A stretch of 64,000 nucleotides of DNA from Methanobrevibacter gottschalkii DSM 11977 (GTDB lineage Archaea > Methanobacteriota > Methanobacteria > Methanobacteriales > Methanobacteriaceae): the NCBI RefSeq assembly GCF_003814835.1, contig NZ_RKRG01000003.1, forward strand, positions 278,213 to 342,212. The letters are read 5' to 3'. The position numbers and the translations under genes are program-made. Under the pieces are notes generated by a model, which saw nothing but the letters and a program-made list of their open reading frames with translations, did no database searches and was not told the DNA's origin. This document shows positions 37,769-46,605 of the stretch, one piece after another (positions within the stretch are counted from its first letter, which is position 1; each line of letters starts with the position of its first letter).

Positions 37769-40700
37769 ATGTTGATAACATTGTTATGCTTATTTACTGT
37801 TAGTGCTAAAGAAATATATGTGTCATCTGATGGTTCAGATGATTTAAATGGTACAGATTTAAATAATCCTTGTAGTTTTCATAAGGCAATTAATATTTCT
37901 GAAGATGGTGATTCTATTAAAATGAAGGCAGGTAATTATTCCATATCTGAGGAAGTTGATAAATCTTTAAATATTAGTGCATATAGTGATGATGTTGTTA
38001 ATATAAAGAATAAATTTTCTTATGTGTTTAAGGTTAAAAACAACAATAGCCTAGTTTTAAATTCTTTAAATTTTAAAAATTTTAACACAGCTATTGAATC
38101 ATATTCATATCCAAATATAATGATTAAAAATTGTTTATTTGAAAAAAGTAGCTATATGTGTCTAAATATGCGGGGAGGCACTACTATTATAACAGACTCA
38201 ATATTTAGAAATAATACTGGTAGTCAAGGTAGTGCAATAAACTTTCAAAATACGTTATATAAAAATAGATCTTATTTACATATAAATAACACTATTTTTG
38301 ATTCAAACCATGGTACAAACTTAGGAGGAGTTATATACATTTCTCTTTCAAATATGTATCTTTATAATAATACTTTCATTAACAATAAAGCCGGTTATAC
38401 TGGTGGAGTAATCTTTAATGATGTATCTAAAGTTTATGATAATCGTTCTAGATATATAAATAATGGTGCACTTTATTCTGGTGGTGCTATTTATATTAGA
38501 GGTGATAAAGATTTAGGTTCGTATTATGGAGATCATGTGGAATTTATAAATAATTCTGCCCCATATAAAAATGGTGATTCTGGAGGTTATGGGACTTCTG
38601 GAGGAGCTTTTACTGCAGTAGATGGTGGAGAAATAGTTTTAAAGAATTCTGTTCTTGAAGGAAATAAAGCAATGTCAAGAGGGGGTGCAATTTGGTCAGA
38701 TCAAAAAGTTAGTATTATAAATACTCTTATTTCAAATAATTCTGCTTATAATGAAACCGGTCTAACTGTGGGTGGTGGATTATATTGTCCTCTTTTAAAA
38801 GTAAATATAATCAATTCTACATTTTCAAACAATCATGCCAAAGAATATCCTGATATTTTTAATGATATAACATTTCCTTCAGTGGATATTGTTGAAAATA
38901 TTAATAATACTGATGGTAAAAAAATTAGTATTAAAAATTTAACTAAACCAGTATCATATTGCTTGCAACCTGGAATTCTAAATATTGCTTCATCTCCAAT
39001 AATTGAAACTGGCACAAATAAATTACTTGGTTCTGGAGGCTATTTCAATGGGAAGCCTATTGGTGAATTATTGAAAATTTTTATAGTTCAAAATTATCAA
39101 AGAGTTCTTGATAAGAAAATTAGTGAAAATACCTTTAAAAGCATGTTGGGTTTTATATCAAGTGGCTGTTCATCACTACCTTCTCCATTTAATGATTCTT
39201 ATTATTTATCACATAGATTAATTAAAGAAACTTTAGATGAATATGAAAAAGGCGTTAGATATCCAGATGTAAATGCAACAGGTCCAATTAATTGGTTAAC
39301 AAAAAAATATTTAACATTCGATTTTTATCAATTCTCAAATGAAGATCATCAAGATTTGATTGTGTTCACATTCAATGAATCAAACACAACTCTTAATCCA
39401 CCAATTAATGTAACTAAAAAATCAAACACTACAAATCCTGATTTTAATACTGTTGTATCTTATGTTATAACTGTAAAAAACACTAATAAAACATCAATGG
39501 TTTTTGATGCTTTAGTTATTGATACTTTAAGTGAAGGATTAGTTTATAATGGTGCTTCCCATAATGGAGTATATAACAATACAACTAATACAGTTACTTG
39601 GATTCTCAATATTCCTGCTGATAGTGAAATTAACCTTTTTGTTAATGCAACAGTGGAAAAATTTGGCAAGCTTAACAATACAGTTAATGTTTTTAATAAA
39701 ACTGCAAATGTTACTGTTAATGTTCCAAATACTGATGTAACAAAAGCTGTGAATGTTACAAGACCTAGTTTCAATGATACGATTTGTTATACTATTACAG
39801 TTTTTAATCGTAATCCTAATGTTGATTTAATGAATCTTGTAGTTAGGGATGTTTTAGATGATGGTTTAGTTTTCAATGGAGCTTCCAGTGGTGGTGTTTT
39901 TGATCCTATTTCTCGCACTATTATTTGGACTATAAACATTACTAAAGGTGGTCAAGCTGTTATTTATGTTAATGTCACTGTTAATAAATATGGCATGTTA
40001 GTTAACAAAGTTTTTGTTGATAATAAAACTGCCAATTCTACTGTTTATGTTCCAATAGAACCTCCTGTTAACCCGGATATGACTGTTGTGAAACTTTCTT
40101 TGAATAGGACTGTTTATGTTGGTAATCAGACTGTCTTTACTATTGTTGTCCGTAATACTGGTGATTGTGATTTAGGTGAGGTTTTTGTTGTTGAAAAAGC
40201 TCCAGAAGGTCTTGCTTACAGTTCATTTAAAGGCACTGACTGGTCATACAGCAATGGCAAATTTACTTATGGTAAGGTTTTAAAAGTCAATGAGTCTGCT
40301 GGCTTTGAGATTGTATTCGATGCTGTTAGTCCTGGTAATTGGACTAATGTTGTTGTTGCAGGTTCAAATTTAACAGATAATAAAACTGGTAATAATACTA
40401 CTAAGGTTTATAAGCCGGATATGGCTGTTGAGAAGCTTTCTTTGAATAGGACTGTTTATGTTGGTAATCAGACTGTATTTACTATTGTTGTCCGTAATAC
40501 TGGTGATTGTGATTTAGGTGATGTCTTTGTTGTTGAAAAAGCTCCAATGGGACTTGTTTACAACTCATTTAAAGGCACCGACTGGTCATACAGCAATGGC
40601 AAATTTACTTATGGTAAGGTTTTAAAAGTCAATGAGTCTGCTAGCTTTGATATAGTATTTGATACAATCAGTCCTGGTAATTGGACTAATGTTGTTGTTG

Positions 40701-40954
40701 CAGGTTCCAATGTAACCGATAACAAAACAGGAAATAATACTACTAAAGTCTATAAACCTCCTGTTAATCCCCCTGTTAAACCTCCAGTTAACCCTCCGGT
40801 TAATCCACATAAAATAGAAAAACCAGATAATGAAAAAGACAAGATTATTAAAAAAGATTCTTCAATTAATATAAGAAAAACAGGTAATTCAATATTCTTA
40901 ATGATGTTATCTGTTATTATTTCAATTCCGTTAATAAGAAGAAATCAAAAATAA
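37769..40954 (+). CDS. Adhesin-like surface protein with beta-helix and DUF11 repeats
   Basis: A 1061-residue protein from ATG 37769. This start gives a hydrophobic N-terminus (MLITLLCLFTVSAKEIYVSS) without basic residues. The frame is open upstream to 37712 and encodes IIKFKIYKIALKLSI, the missing n-region of the signal peptide, so translation may start at a non-canonical ATT near 37721-37726. Residues about 100-370 form a parallel beta-helix ('GGAIYI', 'FINNKAGYTGGV'). DUF11 domains follow, two of them near-identical (period 342 bp). Then come a proline-rich linker (PPVNPPVKPPVNPPVNP), 'KTGNSIF', one transmembrane helix and RRNQK. Cell-surface anchored. Confidence 0.87.
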   Translation: MLITLLCLFTVSAKEIYVSSDGSDDLNGTDLNNPCSFHKAINISEDGDSIKMKAGNYSISEEVDKSLNISAYSDDVVNIKNKFSYVFKVKNNNSLVLNSLNFKNFNTAIESYSYPNIMIKNCLFEKSSYMCLNMRGGTTIITDSIFRNNTGSQGSAINFQNTLYKNRSYLHINNTIFDSNHGTNLGGVIYISLSNMYLYNNTFINNKAGYTGGVIFNDVSKVYDNRSRYINNGALYSGGAIYIRGDKDLGSYYGDHVEFINNSAPYKNGDSGGYGTSGGAFTAVDGGEIVLKNSVLEGNKAMSRGGAIWSDQKVSIINTLISNNSAYNETGLTVGGGLYCPLLKVNIINSTFSNNHAKEYPDIFNDITFPSVDIVENINNTDGKKISIKNLTKPVSYCLQPGILNIASSPIIETGTNKLLGSGGYFNGKPIGELLKIFIVQNYQRVLDKKISENTFKSMLGFISSGCSSLPSPFNDSYYLSHRLIKETLDEYEKGVRYPDVNATGPINWLTKKYLTFDFYQFSNEDHQDLIVFTFNESNTTLNPPINVTKKSNTTNPDFNTVVSYVITVKNTNKTSMVFDALVIDTLSEGLVYNGASHNGVYNNTTNTVTWILNIPADSEINLFVNATVEKFGKLNNTVNVFNKTANVTVNVPNTDVTKAVNVTRPSFNDTICYTITVFNRNPNVDLMNLVVRDVLDDGLVFNGASSGGVFDPISRTIIWTINITKGGQAVIYVNVTVNKYGMLVNKVFVDNKTANSTVYVPIEPPVNPDMTVVKLSLNRTVYVGNQTVFTIVVRNTGDCDLGEVFVVEKAPEGLAYSSFKGTDWSYSNGKFTYGKVLKVNESAGFEIVFDAVSPGNWTNVVVAGSNLTDNKTGNNTTKVYKPDMAVEKLSLNRTVYVGNQTVFTIVVRNTGDCDLGDVFVVEKAPMGLVYNSFKGTDWSYSNGKFTYGKVLKVNESASFDIVFDTISPGNWTNVVVAGSNVTDNKTGNNTTKVYKPPVNPPVKPPVNPPVNPHKIEKPDNEKDKIIKKDSSINIRKTGNSIFLMMLSVIISIPLIRRNQK
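40094..40756 (+). repeat. Near-identical DUF11 tandem repeat, 342-bp period
   Basis: The unit starting CTTTCTTTGAATAGG recurs at 40094 and 40436. The copies differ by scattered substitutions, including some amino-acid changes (e.g. PEGLAYSS versus PMGLVYNS). It is older than the perfect repeat at 2387-3101. Confidence 0.85.
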
Positions 40955-40974
40955 ACTTTAAAATTATTGTTTTT

Positions 40975-41010
40975 ATTTTTGTGTAAGAAATTACACAAAA
41001 ATATTTTTTT
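40975..41010 (+). terminator. Strong terminator of adhesin-like gene
   Basis: ATTTTTGTGTAA (40975-40986) and TTACACAAAAAT (40991-41002) form a perfect 12-bp stem with a GAAA loop, followed by a run of eight T. Confidence 0.8.
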
Positions 41011-41070
41011 TGAAATTGAGAGTGTTGGCAGAAATTATTGAGTTTTAATTTTTGTTAAATTTTAAATTAG

Positions 41071-41235
41071 TTTTTCTATTTTTTATTAAATTTTAACCCT
41101 GTTGGTTTATATGATAATACTGATGTTAGTTTAATTAAAATTATTATAAATTCATGTATTTGCCAAATTGATGGGGATTTTACAATTATTGATTCAGATG
41201 ATGGATTGGAATGTTATATTGAATTTATGATATAA
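41071..41235 (+). pseudogene. Coding remnant without start
   Basis: 55 codons are open from a TAG to a TAA, with protein-like composition (NPVGLYDNTDVSLIKIIIN, then CICQIDGDFTIIDSDDG). There is no start codon or ribosome binding site. It is probably the tail of a lost gene; the family is not recognised. The rest of 41003-41599 holds a MITE-end-like sequence at 41279-41299 and nothing else. Confidence 0.3.
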
Positions 41236-41599
41236 TGATAATTGTTTTAGACATTCTGTTTATCCTTAATGTTTTATTTCAAAAAATTGTGTGATTTGAA
41301 GTTTATATGATTATTGCATTGTAAATTGAATTCAGGACTTTATATTTTAAAGGATTTGATATTTTTAACAAAAACCTGTATATTTCATCTGTAAACAATA
41401 ATATCATACAAACTTCTGCAAAAAACAGGATTTACTATCATTAATTATAAATATAACGATTAATAAAATGATATTAAATTACTTTAAAAAGGTATTATTT
41501 AAATAAAATATGAAAGTGTTCCTGTAATCAAGATAAAAATTTTTTTAAGGTTACTATTTTATTTAGATAATATAAAACATTGCATATAGGAGACTAAGT

Positions 41600-42949
41600 A
41601 TGAAAACAAAATATGATGTAGTTGTCATTGGATTTGGAAAAGCTGGAAAGACACTTGCAGCAAAACTTGGAAAAAACGGTAAAAATGTTGCATTGATTGA
41701 AAAAGATGCAAATATGTATGGTGGAACCTGCATAAATGTAGGTTGCATTCCTTCAAAACGACTAATAACTGATTCTTTGAATGCTCCGAAAGGGGAGTTT
41801 TCTTTGAAATCAGAATATTACAGAAATGCAATTGATGAGAAAAGGAAATTAACAGCAGCACTTCGTAAAGCTAATTATGACAAACTAGCACAGTCTGGCG
41901 TAGATATTATAGATGGAATTGCATCATTTACAAATGAAAATCATATCAGTGTTCAAACAAATGATGGCATAAGGAGTATTGAGGCAGAACAGTTTGTCAT
42001 CAATACAGGATCTGCTCCAGTTATTCCTAAAATAGATGGATTAACTGAAAGCCAGAATGTATATGTGGCAGAAACTATTATGGATCTGGAAGAGTTGCCT
42101 TCTTCACTTACAGTCGTTGGTGGAGGGTATATTGGACTTGAATTTGCTTCTATGTATGCCAATTTTGGAAGCAGAGTAACAATCATTCAACGCGGAAACA
42201 TATTTCTCCCAAAAGAAGATGAAGATATTTCCGAATCCATTCGTGAAGTATTGGAAGCAAAGGGAGTACAAATTATAACCGGAGCAAAGACAACAAAGAT
42301 TCAGGACGGATCACTTTATTATGATGCAAATGGTGAATCCCATGTTTTGAAAGGAGATGCAATACTATTAGCAACTGGACGCATGCCAAATACAGATGGA
42401 CTTGGATGTGAAAATGCAGGGATTGCTCTTACATCCAGAGGTGCTGTTGTGACTGATGAGCATTTAAGAACCACCGCAAATCATATCTGGGCTGCAGGTG
42501 ATGTCTGTGGAAATCTCATGTTTACCTATATTTCACTTGATGATAGTAGAATCATATTGGATGACATGAATGGAAACGGTAAGAGGACAACAGAAAATAG
42601 GGGTGCATTTTCTTATTCTGTATTTATTGACCCGCCATTTTCACGTGTAGGGATGAGTGAAAAAGAGGCTGAAGATGCACAAATTGAATATCATGTAACT
42701 AACCTTCCAGCAAACTCAATTCCAAAAGCAAAAGTTCTTCGAGAAACTGAAGGAATGCTTAAGGCAATAATTGCAGAGGATGGGACAATTTTAGGTGCAG
42801 AGCTATTTTGCGCAGAATCTCCAGAGATAATCAATCTGATTAAATTAGCAATGGATCACCAGTTAAAAGCGGAGACAATTGGAGATTTCATATTCACACA
42901 TCCAACAATTTCAGAAAGTTTAAATGATCTCTTTTCAAATGCGAAATAG
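41600..42949 (+). CDS. rclA: RclA-like flavoprotein disulfide reductase (hypothiocyanous acid reductase type)
   Basis: A 449-residue class I disulfide reductase. 'VVVIGFGKAGKTLAAKLGKNG' (in part) and 'YGGTCINVGCIPSKRLI' with C44 and C49 closely resemble E. coli RclA. 'FTYISLDDSRII', 'YSVFIDPPFSRVGMSEKEA' and the C-terminal 'FTHPTISESL' catalytic dyad also fit. RclA-type enzymes reduce hypothiocyanous acid and respond to reactive chlorine, both host defence oxidants. An AGGAGA site precedes the ATG. The coding sequence looks less AT-biased than its neighbours, suggesting transfer from gut bacteria. Confidence 0.82.
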   Translation: MKTKYDVVVIGFGKAGKTLAAKLGKNGKNVALIEKDANMYGGTCINVGCIPSKRLITDSLNAPKGEFSLKSEYYRNAIDEKRKLTAALRKANYDKLAQSGVDIIDGIASFTNENHISVQTNDGIRSIEAEQFVINTGSAPVIPKIDGLTESQNVYVAETIMDLEELPSSLTVVGGGYIGLEFASMYANFGSRVTIIQRGNIFLPKEDEDISESIREVLEAKGVQIITGAKTTKIQDGSLYYDANGESHVLKGDAILLATGRMPNTDGLGCENAGIALTSRGAVVTDEHLRTTANHIWAAGDVCGNLMFTYISLDDSRIILDDMNGNGKRTTENRGAFSYSVFIDPPFSRVGMSEKEAEDAQIEYHVTNLPANSIPKAKVLRETEGMLKAIIAEDGTILGAELFCAESPEIINLIKLAMDHQLKAETIGDFIFTHPTISESLNDLFSNAK

Positions 42950-43043
42950 GATATTTTTTGAAAAAATTACTGTTTTGAAAATTTGGAACTGGTACTCAGA
43001 ATGTATCAAAACATTTCAATTTAGGATAAAATTAATGAATTGA

Positions 43044-43370
43044 TTAGATGAAGTGGAAATATTCAACTTTATCTTCATATGAATCTTGGAAAACCGCCTT
43101 GATTATATTTAAATAATGCTGTTAATGTAATGTTTCCTTGACTCCATGTTGTACCAGTTTCACTTTCTTTTAGTTCTGTCCATGTTATCGGTTTGTCATC
43201 CCCCATGAATATTGGTTGTTCTTGGGATATTCCATGTTTTCGTTTTACTGTTTTGTCTAATATTTTTTCAAGTAGTTCATTAATTCTTCTGTAATTATTG
43301 TCTTTTGTAATTAATTGCATTTGTTCTGCAATGTCTTTTCTTAAACATTAAACGAACTGATGGAAATATT
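43044..43370 (-). pseudogene. Ribbon-helix-helix protein pseudogene, paralog of 52431-52763
   Basis: The central 81 codons match the intact gene at 52431-52763 ('NNYRRINELLEKILDKTV', 'PITWTELKESETGTTW'). Upstream, LRKDIAEQ continues in frame but the first residues (TSVRLM) are in another frame. Downstream, the last residues (YEDKVEYFHFI) are also in another frame. At least two frameshifts disrupt an otherwise full-length gene. Confidence 0.75.
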
Positions 43371-43458
43371 TAAAAAAGAATTCTACAGAATAATCGGCTT
43401 AAAATCATTTTATGAAAATTGGGTGAATGAATATTTAACTGGTACAGACATTTGGTAA
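43345..43458 (+). pseudogene. Short coding remnant
   Basis: An open stretch encoding TLNELMEIFKKEFYRIIGLK, then SFYENWVNEYLTGTDIW and a stop. An ATG lies at 43360 without a ribosome binding site. It overlaps the 5' end of the ribbon-helix-helix pseudogene on the other strand. It looks like a C-terminal fragment; the family is unknown. Confidence 0.3.
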
Positions 43459-43471
43459 AATACTATTGGTT

Positions 43472-43687
43472 TTATGGTTGGATGGTGTACTCTTCTGTAG
43501 TTACACGATTATACATTAATAATCCATCATTATAATCTTTGAAATGATATTCTACACCATCAAATGTAATTTCAAGGTCTTGAAATGAGTTTTTAACCCT
43601 CCAATCATGAACATTATCTTTAAAAGAATATGTACTATCTTTCCAATAATCCTCAAGAATCTCATACTCTAACCAGTTGACATTGCC
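43472..43687 (-). pseudogene. N-terminally truncated reading frame
   Basis: A frame of 71 sense codons (72 with the stop) with protein-like sequence (NVNWLEYEILEDYWKDSTYS, then EEYTIQP at the end). It begins directly after a TGA and has no start codon. It is probably a gene fragment. Confidence 0.4.
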
Positions 43688-43704
43688 TCACCATTATTTC
43701 AGGA

Positions 43705-43733
43705 AAAAATATAGGAGTAAAAAGATTACTCCT
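43705..43733 (-). terminator. Terminator hairpin overlapping stop
   Basis: AGGAGTAA (43713-43720) pairs with TTACTCCT (43726-43733). On the minus strand a T-rich run follows. Confidence 0.65.
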
Positions 43734-44301
43734 CTACAACTGCAATACTATCAATAATTTTTGTTATTTCTCCAGAATATAAATCGACATTTGTATTATT
43801 TGTAAATATATACAATTCACTTATATCATCCGTATTTTCATTTACATAAGCGATATATCTGAATTTAGTCACATCCATATCACTTACATCTTCATAAGGA
43901 GTATACGGACTATAGGTTTTCCAAGTTTCATAACTACCACTTATTTTTCTATCCGATGATACATTCTTAAGTTTATCAGGATTTGCTTCGTATTCATAAA
44001 GTTTAAATCCATTAACTTTGTCTTTAGTGACATTTTTATATCCTGATGATTTTCCATTAGATTTGATGGCATCAAATAGTTCTTTTTGATCTTTTGGACT
44101 ATTACCTGATACTGAAATAAAAAATATTCCAATATCATTTTTATAGGCAATCCCTTTATTATCTAACATATAATCCGAAGGAAGTGTTATACAACTATCT
44201 CCTGCCATTAATGTCACATTAGAGGATCCAATGAACATCAATATTGCCAGAATAGCAACAATAACAACAACCACAATTGCAACTACAACCTTTTTATTCA
44301 T
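43726..44301 (-). CDS. Membrane-anchored extracellular protein of unknown function
   Basis: A 191-residue protein; the ATG at 44301 follows GGTGAGTGAAATT. Residues 4-27 are a strong hydrophobic anchor (VVVAIVVVVIVAILAILMF). The extracellular domain starts 'VTLMAGDSCITLPSDY' and ends 'GEITKIIDSIAV', resembling the layout of the protein at 9072-9578. The stop lies inside a terminator hairpin. No enzyme motif. Confidence 0.7.
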   Translation of the reverse strand: MNKKVVVAIVVVVIVAILAILMFIGSSNVTLMAGDSCITLPSDYMLDNKGIAYKNDIGIFFISVSGNSPKDQKELFDAIKSNGKSSGYKNVTKDKVNGFKLYEYEANPDKLKNVSSDRKISGSYETWKTYSPYTPYEDVSDMDVTKFRYIAYVNENTDDISELYIFTNNTNVDLYSGEITKIIDSIAVVEE

Positions 44302-44728
44302 AATTTCACTCACCAATTAGTTATTATAATATGATAATTAGTATAAAAAAACTATTATTTAAATATATTTATATAAATTTGATTTGAAATATTAAAATAA
44401 GTAATTAATATGTTCAATTTAACACTCAACTCAATGATTAATGTTTTCGGTGAAATATTCAGATAATATTTTAAATCATAGGGAAAGTATATTGATATTT
44501 CCGTGCTTGGAGTATAAAAAAATAAATTCATAACATTTATCTCTTCAAAAAGAATATACTGATTGAAAAAAACACAACTAACATTTCTGAGTCCTCCCTA
44601 TAAATTTATATAATTTTTTCAATAATATAATAATATGAATATTCAAGTAATGATATTATTAATAATTACATAATGTTTATTCAATATATTAAAATAAATG
44701 GTAAGAATTATATGATGAGGTAATTTCA
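44302..44728. other. Intergenic region
   Basis: 427 bp of AT-rich divergent spacer. No gene or repeat recognised. Confidence 0.4.
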
Positions 44729-45085
44729 ATGATGATTATAACAACTATATTAGGAACACTTGTAGCATTAGAATTTTTTTATATAATGTATCTTGAAACA
44801 TTTGCTACAAATTCTGATAGGACATCAAAAGTTTTTGATATGGATAAAAGTGAATTAGAAAGAGAATCAGTCAATACTTTATTTAAAAATCAGGGAGTTT
44901 ATAATGGTTTATTGGCGGTTATGATTTTACTTGCTCTTTTTGTATTTGTTAGTAAAACCGCTTTATCTGTTTTAATGGCATATATTATATTAGTTGCTAT
45001 TTATGGAGGGATTACAAGTAATCCGAAAATTATTTTTATGCAAGGCGGTTTGGCAATCATTACATTAATCTCTTGTATCTTTTAG
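44729..45085 (+). CDS. DUF1304 family membrane protein
   Basis: A 118-residue protein with four hydrophobic segments. 'LVALEFFYIMYLETFA' near the start and 'NQGVYNGLLAVMIL' in the middle are diagnostic of DUF1304. GAGGT precedes the ATG. The function is unknown. It is the last ordinary gene before the repeat island. Confidence 0.85.
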   Translation: MMIITTILGTLVALEFFYIMYLETFATNSDRTSKVFDMDKSELERESVNTLFKNQGVYNGLLAVMILLALFVFVSKTALSVLMAYIILVAIYGGITSNPKIIFMQGGLAIITLISCIF

Positions 45086-45128
45086 TTTTTAATACTTGCA
45101 ATGGAAAATATCCAATATGAGATTATTT

Positions 45129-45315
45129 GACAAAAAAGTAAACAATATCGTTTTGAAGAATGGATCATTCAAAAAATGAGAAATATTGAAATAAGAAAAG
45201 ATTTAACTGCTGAATACCATGTGGTGTTGAAGAAGCTTGAATATGCAATACTCACATATGAAATTAGTAAATCTTCATTTGGATTAACTACAAAACAAAG
45301 AATCAAAAAATGAAT
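45129..45315 (+). pseudogene. DinD/Bro-N-type gene fragment, copy 1
   Basis: An open frame after a TGA encodes QYRFEEWIIQKM, EIRKDLTAEY and YAILTYEISKSSFGLTTKQ, the C-terminal part of DinD-like (DNA-damage-inducible D, Bro-N family) proteins. The N-terminal half is missing. From here to 45878 the DNA is a diverged duplicate of the 48.4-49.08 kb segment. Confidence 0.7.
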
Positions 45316-45320
45316 TAGGA

Positions 45321-45358
45321 GGTTTGAATGTTTGTTTCGGAAACATTCAAACACCAAC
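45321..45358 (+). repeat. Solo repeat R0 (divergent variant)
   Basis: Begins GGTTTGAATGTTTG, has a different centre (TTTCGG), keeps the dyad GAATGTTT/AAACATTC and ends CACCAAC. Identical to the copy at 48633-48670. Confidence 0.65.
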
Positions 45359-45841
45359 AATAAACTCTCTGTTCAGTATAATGGTATTAATTCTACTTAT
45401 TTAGCAAATAATAACATAAAAATCTTCAATACAAAAATAGCATTGAAGATATTTTCCATACACTGAACATATCACTACAACAGGATGTAGTAATTCCCCA
45501 AATACAAGTATATACTCATCATTTGGGATATTGTATTAGGTGAAAATCTAAATGAAATCTCTGTGATTGCAGATAATTATATTTTAATTTCCACAAGCCA
45601 TTATTTTAGACATTTTATTATCAATACAATAGATTTGAATATGACTTGAACATCAACAGATGAAAAGTACATATTCATATTTATCAATTATATTTTATAA
45701 TTTATAAAGTTTACTAAAAAATTTCATATAGTGAGACTGTCCAATAAATATTTTTTTCTAATTTTTTATTGGTTTTTTATTGTAATTTTGATTATTTTGA
45801 ATAGTCTAATCTAAAAAGTAGTTAATATATCTATTTTTTAA
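45359..45841. other. Interval R0-R1: noncoding with coding traces
   Basis: 483 bp, largely similar to 48671-49039. The counterpart interval contains a frame reading DIVLSDNLNGTPIIADNYIL followed by PTSHYFRHS; here it is more disrupted. It ends with GACTGTCCAATAAATATTTT, also present near 48945 and 54840. Confidence 0.4.
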
Positions 45842-45878
45842 GTTTTGAATGTTTGCTTTGAAAACCTTAAGTATTAAC
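45842..45878 (+). repeat. Solo repeat R1
   Basis: 37 bp. Starts GTTTTGAATGTTTGCTTTG, ends GTATTAAC. Three mismatches to the best copy (R6), in the right arm of the dyad. Confidence 0.8.
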
Positions 45879-46045
45879 TGAAAATAAATGGACATAATAG
45901 AAATAATATGCCAAATCATCACATGGATCATTATGTTGTTGACTTGGCAAAACATGAGGGAAAAATAATTTTCCCTCACCCTTATTCTATTATATACTAT
46001 GTCCTATTATTTAAACACTTCCATTAAGAGAGGGGAAAGATAATT

Positions 46046-46186
46046 ATGTTGTGGATTGTGCTGTTGGAATTAATCCTTGTTTTAGGGATTTATTTCACAA
46101 AAGATAATCAGAAGTACATGAACATTTTGTTTGTGTTGTTAGGAATTTGTCTTGTTTGTAATTTTGTGGTGGAGTTTCTTTTATGA
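46046..46186 (+). CDS. 46-residue two-helix membrane protein
   Basis: The ATG at 46046 is preceded by GAGAGGGGAAAGATAATT. It encodes two hydrophobic helices joined by FTKDNQKYMN. The size and layout resemble the 47-residue protein at 52790-52933. It could be a small toxin or membrane regulator (inference). It lies between solo repeats R1 and R2. Confidence 0.55.
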   Translation: MLWIVLLELILVLGIYFTKDNQKYMNILFVLLGICLVCNFVVEFLL

Positions 46187-46213
46187 AGGAATTTTTTTCC
46201 ACCTTTTTTTATT

Positions 46214-46323
46214 GGGGAGTGTCAGCCAAAAGTAATTTTCTTGATGTAAATTTTTCTTTGTTTTTGAATTGAAGTATTTTTAATCAGTTTCAAAAATTAG
46301 TTTTAGATTTTTGGCAGACACCC
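46214..46323. mobile_element. MITE-like element with terminal inverted repeats
   Basis: GGGAGTGTCAGCCAAAA (46215-46231) and TTTTTGGCAGACACCC (46308-46323) are imperfect terminal inverted repeats flanking about 80 AT-rich bases. No coding capacity. No clear target duplication. Confidence 0.5.
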
Positions 46324-46364
46324 ATCATTTTAAAAAAAATACTATTAATCAAATTATACATTTG

Positions 46365-46586
46365 CTACGAATTACTTCCAGACCCTTCAGAATAAGTTTC
46401 AGTCGTTGGAATCAACTTCAGATTATCATTATCATCCAACATCCAGAGATAAACTACATCATCATGTGATTCATTTAAACTAGAATCAGACTCAAGAGCA
46501 TTATCTGACAAACCGAAATAACCAAATAATGCTAAACCAATAATTAAAACACCAAGAATTAATATTAAAAACTTCGAATTAAACAT
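46365..46586 (-). CDS. Small membrane-anchored acidic protein
   Basis: 73 residues: N-terminal hydrophobic helix (LILILGVLIIGLALFGYFGL) then an acidic extracellular tail (SDNALESDSSLNESHDD). GGAGG precedes the ATG. It follows the C39-type peptidase gene by 19 bases in the same direction and may be its partner or substrate. Unknown function. Confidence 0.6.
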   Translation of the reverse strand: MFNSKFLILILGVLIIGLALFGYFGLSDNALESDSSLNESHDDVVYLWMLDDNDNLKLIPTTETYSEGSGSNS

Positions 46587-46605
46587 GTGAAAATTCCTCC
46601 AAATA

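Noticed and set aside
40955..41599. A gene between the adhesin and rclA-like gene
   Set aside because: Only a startless 55-codon remnant and a MITE-end-like sequence are present.
45321..45358. R0 as a plain transcription terminator of the DinD-like gene
   Set aside because: It forms a stem but has no T-run, aligns with the 37-bp repeat family at both ends, and recurs exactly at 48633. A terminator role cannot be fully excluded.
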